From Photobacterium indicum (GTDB taxonomy: Bacteria; Pseudomonadota; Gammaproteobacteria; Enterobacterales; Vibrionaceae), in the NCBI RefSeq assembly GCF_003026215.1, contig NZ_PYOC01000010.1:62001-126000 (forward strand): a DNA stretch of 64,000 bases, read 5' to 3'. A program made the translations under genes and the position numbers. Below the pieces are notes generated by a model. It was not told the origin of the DNA. It made no database searches and saw nothing but the letters and a program-made list of their open reading frames with translations. Of this stretch, positions 36,319 through 43,753 are shown in pieces. The number at the start of each line of letters is the position of its first letter. The first letter of the stretch is position 1.

Positions 36319-36407
36319 ATCAGTTTCGTAAATTTATCTTACAGTTCGCAAGTTTTTACTAAGCTAGAAGTAGCACTAATTAATTGCTACTTAAGGAAAA
36401 TAGAGCA

Positions 36408-37607
36408 ATGATAAAAACGACTATTTTAAAACATCTCTCTCTATTTACTCTTTGCACTATGATCAGCCTGCCGTTCTCGGCAAGCGCTGATGTTTTACCT
36501 TCACCTCCCGTTATTGATGCAAAAGCTTGGCTATTAATGAGCTATGAATCTGGCCAAGTCATCGCAAGTTTTAAAGAGAACGAACCATTAGCCCCTGCCA
36601 GCTTAACCAAAATAATGACGTCGTACGTGGTGGGTAAAGAAATAAACGCAGGGCATATCAATAATGATGATCTTGTGATCATCAGTGAGAATGCTTGGGG
36701 TAAAAAATTTCCTGGTTCTTCTAAGATGTTTTTAAACATTGGCGATAATGTGACTGTCGACCAACTCAATAAAGGCGTAATTATTTCATCAGGTAATGAT
36801 GCTACCGTCGCGTTAGCTGAACATGTTGCAGGTCACCAAGCGGCTTTTATTGAAATGATGAATCGTCAGGCTGAAGTCATCGGTATGCAAAATACCTATT
36901 TCACTAACCCACATGGTTTAGATGCTGACGAACAATTCACAACCGCCTATGACATGGCGATTTTAACCAGAGCACTAATCAAAGATTTACCAGTGATGTA
37001 CGGACTATTTAAAGAAAAATCATTCACCTTTCAGGATATAAAACAAGGAAATAGAAACGGACTTCTATGGGATACCACATTAAATGTAGACGGCGTAAAA
37101 ACAGGGCATACATCGAAAGCAGGCTATAGCTTAGTATCATCAGCAGAACAAAGCGGCCAACGGTTTATTGCCGTCGTAATGGGCACTAAAAGTACGGGCA
37201 CAAGGCGTTCAGAAAGTAAAAAGTTACTGACTTGGGGGTTTCGTTTCTATCAAGATCTTACCCCTACATTTGATGGTAAAGAGCTAGAGCCAGTAAAAGT
37301 ATGGTATGGATCGCCGTCAAAAGTGTCGGTTGAATTAGGTGATGGTGGCGTAATCACCGTTCCTCGCCGACAACGTAAAAACCTTGAACATAAAGTGTTT
37401 TATAATAGTAACCTTGAAGCACCCATTTCTAAAGGTGCACAAGTAGGTAAAATTGAATGGTACTTAGATGAAGAAATACTCATCGTTCAACCTATTCTTG
37501 CGCTAGAAGATGTTGTAGAAGCACCTTGGTATGGCGCAGCCGTTGACACAGTATGGCGACCAATTAGCCAATGGTTTTCAACCCAAAACTGGGAACCAAA
37601 AAAATAA
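36408..37607 (+). CDS. D-alanyl-D-alanine carboxypeptidase (PBP5/6 type)
   Basis: Periplasmic low-molecular-weight PBP that trims the terminal D-Ala of peptidoglycan pentapeptides. The 399 residues carry a signal peptide (to about residue 27), the SLTK box (Ser65, Lys68), SGN (128-130), KTG in GVKTGHT near residue 231, a C-terminal PBP5-type beta domain and an amphipathic end (WRPISQWFSTQNW) for membrane attachment. The ATG at 36408 has AAGGA about 10 bases ahead; a TTG at 36384 is less likely. It is close to DacA/DacC, but which one cannot be told here. Confidence 0.94.
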   Translation: MIKTTILKHLSLFTLCTMISLPFSASADVLPSPPVIDAKAWLLMSYESGQVIASFKENEPLAPASLTKIMTSYVVGKEINAGHINNDDLVIISENAWGKKFPGSSKMFLNIGDNVTVDQLNKGVIISSGNDATVALAEHVAGHQAAFIEMMNRQAEVIGMQNTYFTNPHGLDADEQFTTAYDMAILTRALIKDLPVMYGLFKEKSFTFQDIKQGNRNGLLWDTTLNVDGVKTGHTSKAGYSLVSSAEQSGQRFIAVVMGTKSTGTRRSESKKLLTWGFRFYQDLTPTFDGKELEPVKVWYGSPSKVSVELGDGGVITVPRRQRKNLEHKVFYNSNLEAPISKGAQVGKIEWYLDEEILIVQPILALEDVVEAPWYGAAVDTVWRPISQWFSTQNWEPKK

Positions 37608-37647
37608 CCTAACGCCAATGTACATATCAACTGACTTAAAATAACTA

Positions 37648-37682
37648 ATGCCACCCACTTTCATTAACCTGCTGGGTGGCAT
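37648..37682. terminator. Stem-loop between carboxypeptidase gene and small acidic ORF
   Basis: ATGCCACCCA and TGGGTGGCAT are exact 10-base complements with a 15-base spacer. It lies between convergent genes, with no strong T-run on either side; probably a weak bidirectional terminator. Confidence 0.55.
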
Positions 37683-37718
37683 ATCAATAACTTAATTGGT
37701 TGTTCTTACAGTTATTTC

Positions 37719-37829
37719 TTAATCGTCAAACTCTAAGTCTATATCGTCGAATTCAGCCCAGTCATCAAAATCTGAGCCCTTAAAATTAGAGTCTAATTCT
37801 TTCCATATATTAGGGTCATCATCAAACAT
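37719..37829 (-). CDS. 36-residue highly acidic protein, unknown function
   Basis: Short ORF of 36 codons. About 40 percent of residues are Asp or Glu, in runs (FDDD near the start, SDFDDWAEFDDIDLEFDD at the end), with two Trp and five Phe. GAGGAAAT lies 5-12 bases before the ATG, a strong ribosome site, and a stem-loop follows the stop. The acidic and aromatic pattern suggests a small protein that binds a basic surface or mimics nucleic acid, but this is inference. Upstream 300 bases hold no other gene. No family recognised. Confidence 0.6.
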   Translation of the reverse strand: MFDDDPNIWKELDSNFKGSDFDDWAEFDDIDLEFDD

Positions 37830-38132
37830 AATATTTCCTCATTAATACTGAATATGGCTTATTGCTGGAGTAAAACAACAAGTGCAACAGACTTAACAGC
37901 TGAGTTTGCGAGATACACAGCAACTGAATGTCATGTTCAATATTGTTATAAGCATAAAAAGTGACGGTCCCATGAATGAAAAGTGGCAGTTTGATGACAC
38001 GTGAATTATGTATGAAATATCGCCAAACAGAATCTTCGTAATAAAACTGTCTTATTTCAATGTAACTATTGCCCGCAAGAAAAGAGCAATACATCACTCT
38101 TTATTTACACCTAAAAGTACAAAGGAAATATC
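37830..38132. other. 303-base intergenic region
   Basis: Divergent spacer between the small acidic ORF and the phosphatase-fold gene. A longer open frame on the minus strand (37822-38097) has no ribosome site or protein-like pattern and overlaps the small gene's start. No repeats or clear promoter seen. Confidence 0.35.
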
Positions 38133-38729
38133 ATGTCACGATTACACCCGATATGGTCAATTACAGCTGGGCGTTCACAAGCAAAAATTGGTTTAACGCC
38201 CTGCCCTGGCACTAAAGACGCCGACGTTATTGAATCATTAATAGAGTTTAGACGTTGGGGAACCTCAGCCATTCTTTCGTTATTGCCTAAAGAAGAAGTG
38301 GCAAAACTGAATACAAGAGAAATTGAGTCTCATGCAAAACAAGCTGGGATGGTTTGGTTTCATTTACCATTACCAGACAATGACTCACAGCTAGAACTAG
38401 TACAAAATCACTTTGAGGAACGCTGGCTGGCAATCATACCTTCAATTCATCAACTGTTAGATGATAACAAATCGGTAATTATTCACTGCCGACGCGGCTC
38501 CTCTCAGACAGGCTTGGTTGCAATACGCCTACAATTAGAACGAGGTATCACATTCGCGAAGGCGACTGAAGAAGTAATTTCAGTACGACCAAGTGCACTG
38601 GAGCCACAAGCACATCTGGCATATATCAATTATTTACACGAAAACCTTTCACAAAATATCTCAAAGGGTATTTTACAAAAGGCCTCGCAAGATATTTCAT
38701 CTTGCGGCACAAACAAGCTAATAGCCTAG
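38133..38729 (+). CDS. Dual-specificity phosphatase-fold protein with altered P-loop (probable pseudophosphatase)
   Basis: A 198-residue cytoplasmic protein with the fold of cysteine-based protein phosphatases. The P-loop reads HCRRGSSQTG: nucleophile Cys119 is present, but the invariant Arg six residues later is Gln125 (codon CAG). A candidate general-acid Asp lies in PLPDNDSQ. The N-terminal strand (SAILSLLPKEEVAKL) and the helix after the P-loop (LVAIRLQLERG) fit CDKN3/DSP-like bacterial proteins. Without the Arg, phosphate binding and catalysis should be badly weakened. AAGGAAAT gives a good ribosome site. It ends 21 bases from the convergent sgrR stop. Confidence 0.8.
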   Translation: MSRLHPIWSITAGRSQAKIGLTPCPGTKDADVIESLIEFRRWGTSAILSLLPKEEVAKLNTREIESHAKQAGMVWFHLPLPDNDSQLELVQNHFEERWLAIIPSIHQLLDDNKSVIIHCRRGSSQTGLVAIRLQLERGITFAKATEEVISVRPSALEPQAHLAYINYLHENLSQNISKGILQKASQDISSCGTNKLIA

Positions 38730-38750
38730 ATACATTACGATTAAAGGCTA

Positions 38751-40451
38751 TTATTCATCAAGCTCTGGTCGCATCCATACGGATTTAAAATCGAACCACC
38801 CCATCGAATTGGATGTCATTCCTTGGATAATCCCCGAGTTATCAACACCTAGCCAGTTATGGAACAAAGGAAGTATTTGCCCGCTGTGGACGAGCTTTGT
38901 CCCTATTTGCTGGGCTGGAAATTCACCATTTTTATCTGCTCGCCATGCCATTATATCCCGCTCAATTGTATCAAATTCTTCTTTTGGCATTACACGCGAT
39001 ATATGATCGAAATTATAAATCCAAGGTAGAATTGCATCATTACGGTAATTGCTCAGGCTCATACCACCCAACCAAAGATCAATCTTATCGGTATGCTTAC
39101 CCAATAAAATATCCGTTGATGTTTGTTCGATAACTTTCAGCTTTAAACCATCTTCAGCAAATAACGCTCTTATTGTTTCAGCTACATGTGGATAAACAGG
39201 ATGCTCTTGAGGATAAGCAAGCGTTACCGTGCGTTTCGTTGGTGCCGATTCAACAACAGGTGCAGATAATACGTGCATCCACCCTGGCAGTAAGCCATAA
39301 GCGTTGTTTAATCTAAAATCACCAATTTTATCTTGATCAAGTAACCGTAAAATATTAATGGGTGCCAAGCGAGATTGAAAATATTCTGCCCACTCACGGT
39401 TATTTGCCAAGCCGCAATTACGGTTAAACAGTAAATAATTACACCCTTCGTCTAACTTTAGGCGTGAAGATACATTGGTAAAATCGAAGGTGTTTGCATC
39501 CGTTGTCGGTTTTAGGTAGCAAGCGGTAAAATTAGATAAAATCCAGATATCAACCATGTCTATCAACGCCCGAAGCCCAAAATACTGATCAAAAGCTTCT
39601 AACTTAAGGCGTTGTTTATCATTCATAGCCACTTTATAAGGGCCGGTACCAACAGGATAAAGTTTATAATCTGGGCGTTGTAAAGCGTCGGCAGGCTGAA
39701 TCATTGCAAGTATATTCGAGAGTAAATCGGCTAAACGAAAGTCATCTTTACTCAGGTGAATATCAATCACATTAAGAAACGGTGAATCTATCCCTTTTAT
39801 ATGCTTGAAAAGCCGATGTGTCTTCACTTGCTCAAGCGTTGAGATAATATCTTTGCTTTCCAGAAGCTTACCATCATGAAATCGAACCGCTGGACGTATA
39901 TAAAAGCGCCAATGCCTAGGGGTTAAAGCCTCCCAGTGATGGGCTAAATCCCCTTCGACTTCCTCTTTTTCCTCATTAATGCGCGTCAGTCCATTAAAAA
40001 TCTGACGAACAAGATGCTGTTCAGACCGTCGTAATGGGAAAATCGGGTTAATATTATTGAATGGGCGATAGTAAGGAAGACGGACAATCTGCTTACCCTT
40101 TTGAGTTGTAACACCCAATTGCTCTTGAATTAAAAGTACGAGTTTTTCAGCATTATGATCTAATGCAGCCAAAGCAGGTTCTAACTTCCCTTCTGCGACA
40201 AGTTTTCTCGCATGTAGCACCTGTAACTCATTGTCACTGCTATGAAAGGTTAATCGTGACTTTTTCCCACGTCCTACTGCTGGTTCCCAATCAATCCAGC
40301 CGTTCTCAACCATTTTATTCATGACCATACGAACATTACGTCGAGTACAAAAAAGAACTTCAGCTATTACCTGTAAGTTCGTTTCACTATCCTCACCAGA
40401 GAAGTGATTGTACAAACGTTGAAATTGCAGCTTGAGGCGTTGACCTGTCAT
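38751..40451 (-). CDS. sgrR: SgrR-type transcriptional regulator (HTH plus solute-binding domain)
   Basis: Regulator of sugar-phosphate stress in E. coli, where it activates sgrS from a divergent promoter. The 566-residue length fits SgrR (551). Residues 1-110 form a winged-helix SgrR_N domain (LQVIAEVLFCTRRNVRMVMNKM, GWIDWEPAVGRGKKS). The remainder is a solute-binding family 5 domain (RQIFNGLTRI, HWRFYIRPAVRFHDGK, YPVGTGPYKVA) without signal peptide, so ligand sensing is cytoplasmic. The divergent neighbour is an SgrT-like ORF and a seed-bearing RNA, which supports true orthology rather than a general SgrR-like protein. Confidence 0.92.
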   Translation of the reverse strand: MTGQRLKLQFQRLYNHFSGEDSETNLQVIAEVLFCTRRNVRMVMNKMVENGWIDWEPAVGRGKKSRLTFHSSDNELQVLHARKLVAEGKLEPALAALDHNAEKLVLLIQEQLGVTTQKGKQIVRLPYYRPFNNINPIFPLRRSEQHLVRQIFNGLTRINEEKEEVEGDLAHHWEALTPRHWRFYIRPAVRFHDGKLLESKDIISTLEQVKTHRLFKHIKGIDSPFLNVIDIHLSKDDFRLADLLSNILAMIQPADALQRPDYKLYPVGTGPYKVAMNDKQRLKLEAFDQYFGLRALIDMVDIWILSNFTACYLKPTTDANTFDFTNVSSRLKLDEGCNYLLFNRNCGLANNREWAEYFQSRLAPINILRLLDQDKIGDFRLNNAYGLLPGWMHVLSAPVVESAPTKRTVTLAYPQEHPVYPHVAETIRALFAEDGLKLKVIEQTSTDILLGKHTDKIDLWLGGMSLSNYRNDAILPWIYNFDHISRVMPKEEFDTIERDIMAWRADKNGEFPAQQIGTKLVHSGQILPLFHNWLGVDNSGIIQGMTSNSMGWFDFKSVWMRPELDE

Positions 40452-40544
40452 AAAAGGGGAACCTTCTTTATGGTTTTCTTCTGTTTTAACTTTCCTATTT
40501 TAACGCAAAAATAGACTCGAATAAAAACCATTAGGACATTAATT

Positions 40545-40697
40545 ATGAAAAGTTTTTTTTGGAAGTTTTTCATGAACAGTAAAAAGTTCGATCGCAAGTA
40601 TTTACCAAAACAAGAACACCGTTTGGCGATACTTAGTTCAGTATGCCAATGGAATATTGATAAAATGGACGCTAAAGAATACCAGTCACACTTCTAG
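40545..40697 (+). CDS. sgrT: SgrT-like small protein (50 residues)
   Basis: In E. coli, SgrT (43 residues) is encoded inside SgrS and blocks glucose uptake by binding PtsG. This ORF starts MKSFFWKFF and has the block HRLAILSSVCQW; E. coli SgrT as I recall starts MRQFYQHYF and has QRLTMLEGLMQW. The shared aromatic N-terminus and RL-x-x-L...QW block, equal spacing and position upstream of the seed make a convincing match. AGGA lies 9 bases before the ATG. The ORF ends 42 bases before the seed, so ribosomes need not cover it. Identity rests on a short alignment. Confidence 0.72.
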   Translation: MKSFFWKFFMNSKKFDRKYLPKQEHRLAILSSVCQWNIDKMDAKEYQSHF

Positions 40698-40773
40698 TGA
40701 ATAACAATACACAGTAACGCTTTCCCCCCAAAAGATGTTGCTCCTGAGTGATTATTGTTAACTCTCGTCTTTC

Positions 40774-40798
40774 AGCCAGCCCTTGTGGCTGGCTATTT
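40774..40798 (+). terminator. Terminator hairpin of the sgrS transcript
   Basis: Perfect 8-base stem AGCCAGCC/GGCTGGCT with a 5-base loop, then ATTTCTATT. The U-run is short and interrupted, weaker than that of E. coli SgrS. Confidence 0.7.
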
Positions 40799-40815
40799 CT
40801 ATTCAATGCTAAAAG

Positions 40816-40858
40816 TAAAGCGCCTTTAACTCAGTTAATTTGAGTAAAAGACGCTTTA
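40816..40858 (-). terminator. Terminator of the coiled-coil protein gene
   Basis: Long imperfect stem: TAAAGCG pairs with CGCTTTA and an inner CTTTAACTCA-like arm pairs with TGAGTAAAAG. It lies between the sgrS terminator and the stop of the leftward gene, with a T-rich stretch to the left. Confidence 0.6.
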
Positions 40859-40913
40859 GATATGTTGTAATGATGATTAATCAATAAGCTCAAATAACGG
40901 TAGCGCCATTAAG

Positions 40914-41561
40914 TTATACTTTTTCTTTTATTAATTCATCACAAACAGCTTGAAGTCGAATAATCTCTTCATTTTGCTGTTGTTCTGTACTCTGAACATG
41001 ATTAAGTGACTCAGTTAGGGTATTAATCTGTACTTGTAATGCACTGTTAACCCCTTCAAGTTCTTTTCCATGTGTTAACGAATCACTTAATTCACTACTA
41101 AGCTGCAGCACTTTTTTTGCACTTTCTTCAAATTCTGCTTTTTGCTTTCGAGCATTACGTTGCGCAGCTTGCTTTGCTTTTACCGCTTTATCTAACTCTG
41201 CTTCATGCGCTTCAAATTGACGTCTATTATCGATAATTTTCTTTTCTAAGATCTTAATTGATTCTTGATAAATCGCTTCTTCACTACTGACTTGCAGCTT
41301 CTCTGTTTCATACTGTTTAACTAATTTAGCTTCAGCCTGAGTACCTAACCCCATCACAACACGCCATGCATCAAACATTGTATTGTGAGCGTGATTCATT
41401 GCATCAAACGGAAATATTAATCCGCTTTTAGGTGCCATACTTTTTTCAGCCATAGCAACCTCAAACTCTTTCAGCACAGAAAGAGTATTATGGTAGCTAC
41501 CCAGAAATGGATTATTTGATGATAAATTTGTAAATGACTGGTCTTTCAATTCTGCATCCAT
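40914..41561 (-). CDS. Coiled-coil protein, unknown function
   Basis: A 215-residue soluble protein. Residues 1-75 are globular (SSNNPFLGSYHNTLSVLKEFEV, FPFDAMNHAHNTMFDAWRVV), and residues 85-215 form one long charged heptad-rich coiled coil (from KQYETEKLQVSSEE to the end). The N-terminal part resembles phasin-like helical proteins only vaguely, so no function is given. ATG at 41561 is chosen because AGGGA lies 8-12 bases before it; the open frame extends 17 codons upstream without a ribosome site. Single gene with a terminator. Confidence 0.72.
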   Translation of the reverse strand: MDAELKDQSFTNLSSNNPFLGSYHNTLSVLKEFEVAMAEKSMAPKSGLIFPFDAMNHAHNTMFDAWRVVMGLGTQAEAKLVKQYETEKLQVSSEEAIYQESIKILEKKIIDNRRQFEAHEAELDKAVKAKQAAQRNARKQKAEFEESAKKVLQLSSELSDSLTHGKELEGVNSALQVQINTLTESLNHVQSTEQQQNEEIIRLQAVCDELIKEKV

Positions 41562-42030
41562 GTAAGAATTCCCTAATAAAATAACTGGCAATATCAATAA
41601 TATTCCTAACAACTAAAATACGTAATTACATTGCATAAAAATAGAGCTAACACAGCGTATTCTGCATAAAACATAAAAATAACGCTCTGCAGCACGCCAT
41701 CAGACATATTATGCAACTAATACCTTAACATTACATGTAAACCCTTTCTATGAAGATTTATAGACATGACGTTAAAGCTAAAGCTCTATATTTAGTATTT
41801 CTTATACCCAGCAGAGTAAGTAAATAGTCATAAAGTTGTTAAATAGTCACGCTATGCTTTCGTTATCAAAACGAACGTTATGCCATTATTTGTCATGTTG
41901 TTACTACTCACATGGATGTTGATAAATTACCGTTCGTTAGGGACTTACCTTGCCTATAGCCCAACAAATTCTCGCTGAAACGAGCATCTTGAGGTAACTT
42001 GGGTATACACTTTAAAGCGACAGAAAGAAT
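41562..42030. other. 469-base intergenic region with a divergent repeat copy
   Basis: Holds a stretch bounded by TATACCCA (41803) and TGGGTATA (ends 42006), whose right 59 bases match the 266-bp element. The first 240 bases (41562-41802) should carry the coiled-coil gene promoter; nothing else stands out. Confidence 0.45.
41948..42006 (-). repeat. Partial/variant copy C of the MITE-like element
   Basis: Reading leftward, the first 59 bases of the 266-bp element (TIR, then GATGCTCGTTTCAGCGAG and GTTGGGCT-TAGGCAAGG) are present with one change by eye. Beyond that the sequence differs. TATACCC recurs at 41803, so the whole unit may be a 204-base variant with a different interior (41803-42006) that includes its own ACGAACG/CGTTCGT inverted repeat. 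Confidence 0.75.
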
Positions 42031-42846
42031 ATGACTGACTGTACCCATGCTGATACAACTATAAATACCCAAAACACATTAAATCCTGGCGTGATTAAAA
42101 TGAATAACTCACTTAATCAAAATCAACAAGCTGATGTTTTTTCATCGCTAATGCATAGCCGTCGTTCTGTCCGAAAGTATGATCAAACGGCTAATTTTGA
42201 TCATGATGCCGTTGCTCGTGCCTTAGCCCTCACAACGCTTTCACCCAACAGCTCTAACATGCAACTTTGGGAATTTCATCGCGTTATCAGTGATGACAAG
42301 CGTATAACTCTCGCATCATATTGCATGGGGCAAAATGCAGCAAAAACAGCGAATGAATTAGTTGCCTTTGTTGTTACGCCGTACAAATGGAAAGAAAGAG
42401 CCGCTATGAATGCCAATCAGATACGCGAGGCATTCGATGGCAGAGAAGATGAAACATCAAAACGCGCCCTTAAATATTATGAAAAGCTGATCCCATTCGT
42501 TTATAACAATGACCGCTTCGGGCTGTTTGGATTAGCCCGTAAAGCCATCAGTTACTTTCTTGGCCGCAATAAACCAATGGTACGAGAAGTCAGTAAAGCC
42601 GATTTACGTGTATGCCTTCATAAAAGTAGTTCATTAGCCGCTATGACCTTTATGACGGCAATGCGGGCTGAAGGCTATGACACGTGCCCGATGGAAGGGT
42701 TTGACTCTACACGCACTAAACAATTATTAGGGCTGCCAAATACGGCAGAAATAACAATGATAATAAGTTGTGGAAAGCGCCTTGAGGAAGGGATCTATGG
42801 TGACCGCCATCGCGTTGATAATCAAGATGTCATCATTAACCATTAA
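42031..42846 (+). CDS. Nitroreductase family protein
   Basis: FMN-dependent NAD(P)H oxidoreductase of up to 271 residues. The family signature SLMHSRRSVRKYDQ starts the domain, followed by LALTTLSPNSSNMQLWEFHRV (FMN phosphate and ring contacts) and the late GYDTCPMEGFDSTRTKQLLGLP block and ISCGKR. The substrate (nitroaromatic, quinone or other) cannot be inferred. A second ATG at 42100 (MNNSLNQNQQ) is an alternative start, since the first 23 residues are unlike the family. It begins 24 bases after the repeat-copy C boundary, so its promoter may include the repeat end. Confidence 0.88.
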   Translation: MTDCTHADTTINTQNTLNPGVIKMNNSLNQNQQADVFSSLMHSRRSVRKYDQTANFDHDAVARALALTTLSPNSSNMQLWEFHRVISDDKRITLASYCMGQNAAKTANELVAFVVTPYKWKERAAMNANQIREAFDGREDETSKRALKYYEKLIPFVYNNDRFGLFGLARKAISYFLGRNKPMVREVSKADLRVCLHKSSSLAAMTFMTAMRAEGYDTCPMEGFDSTRTKQLLGLPNTAEITMIISCGKRLEEGIYGDRHRVDNQDVIINH

Positions 42847-42940
42847 GAAATTACCCTTTCTCTAAATATCTCATACCTTATTGAATTTATTTACGGTAAG
42901 GTATGATGAATTACGTTTAAGAATCTATGATAAGCAGTTT

Positions 42941-43453
42941 ATGATTGAACAAATCACCGAGTTAAAGAATAGCTGGATGGCAAGTCACATTACAGATGCT
43001 GAGTTCCCAACACCTTTAAGTGTAAAAGGGTTAAATCTTTATCAAAGCCGATTGGAACAACTATCAACCCAATTATTATCAACGATTCCAAGCAATTCAG
43101 ATTCAGAGTTGACCTACTACCGTGTCGATTGTCACCCTCTCACTATACGATTTTCAATGGTACTTGCCAGTCAGTGGGAGGATGAGAGTGAGAGAGAAGC
43201 CGTTTTTGAATATCTAACACAAATTATGTTTGAAGATAATTCACCTGCACATCTGTATGTAGGTTTCCATAAAGGTAAGCCAGCAGCATGCGGAATGATT
43301 TTCCGTCAAGAAACAGAGCAAGGTCTGTGCACTCTCGTTTCTGATGTTATGGCTCTTCCTCTTTCGAATAAAGCTAATTTAATGCAGATGATGGAAAATC
43401 ACCTGTTAGCACTAGCAGATCAAGATAGCCAATTTTTTGCCACACAAAAATAG
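42941..43453 (+). CDS. Hypothetical 170-residue protein, possible GNAT-like fold
   Basis: Soluble protein with no recognised family. The second half (HLYVGFHKGKPAACGMIFRQETEQGLCTLVSDVMALP) has the strand-turn-strand look of an acetyltransferase core, but a clear acetyl-CoA P-loop is missing. The start is uncertain: TTG 42881 opens a longer frame (190 residues), while the ATG at 42941 is the first ATG in frame; neither has a strong ribosome site. It lies about 95 bases after the nitroreductase on the same strand and may be in its operon. A hairpin with T-run follows. Confidence 0.62.
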   Translation: MIEQITELKNSWMASHITDAEFPTPLSVKGLNLYQSRLEQLSTQLLSTIPSNSDSELTYYRVDCHPLTIRFSMVLASQWEDESEREAVFEYLTQIMFEDNSPAHLYVGFHKGKPAACGMIFRQETEQGLCTLVSDVMALPLSNKANLMQMMENHLLALADQDSQFFATQK

Positions 43454-43482
43454 CATTATCTCTTATACCCAATAAATTTAAT

Positions 43483-43521
43483 AAAAGTCGCGAACAATGG
43501 TTACTTTTGGCTCGCGCTTTT
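43483..43521 (+). terminator. Probable terminator after the 42941 gene
   Basis: AAAAGTCGCGA and TCGCGCTTTT pair with one mismatch across an 18-base loop, ending in TTTTA. Position 30 bases after the stop suits a terminator. Confidence 0.6.
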
Positions 43522-43645
43522 ACTCCGCCACCACATCCTTTGCATTATTTTATCATAGCTGATAATAAAATGGCGATAAATACAGCGACTACATAGAAAA
43601 ACGTACACCTGTGTCATACCTTCAAACCTAACATATAGAATACTT

Positions 43646-43662
43646 TTTACTGAGTCAGTAAA
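43646..43662. promoter_or_regulatory. Perfect 17-bp palindrome upstream of a lipoprotein gene
   Basis: TTTACTGA, a central G and its exact complement TCAGTAAA. It lies 91 bases before the lipoprotein start, a suitable operator position. A second palindrome, TTATCA-TAGC-TGATAA, lies around 43550-43566. The binding factor is unknown. Confidence 0.4.
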
Positions 43663-43753
43663 CTGTCACAATATTCGCATAAAATAAGTATCCACCTAGA
43701 AGCGAATTAAATTACAGTTAGAATAGAAAAATTAGCGCGACAAGGAATGTGTC

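Larger units (their letters stand above)
40508..40800 (+). ncRNA. sgrS: Probable SgrS small RNA (with SgrT ORF, ptsG-type seed and terminator)
   Basis: Divergent from sgrR, in the E. coli order: small ORF first, then seed, then terminator. The seed TGCTCCTGAGT (40739-40749) is the exact complement of ACTCAGGAGCA, which I recall as the ribosome-binding segment of E. coli ptsG mRNA; E. coli SgrS shares the CTGAGT core. TAACAATA (40702-40709) and TATTGTTA (40753-40760) can pair and would display the seed in a loop. The terminator hairpin is at 40774-40794. The 5' end is a guess (a TATTTT -10-like box at 40496). The weak terminal U-run is a caution for Hfq binding. Confidence 0.65.

Noticed and set aside
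37822..38097. 91-codon minus-strand frame upstream of the small acidic gene
   Set aside because: No ribosome site, no protein-like pattern, and it overlaps the start of the better supported 36-codon gene.
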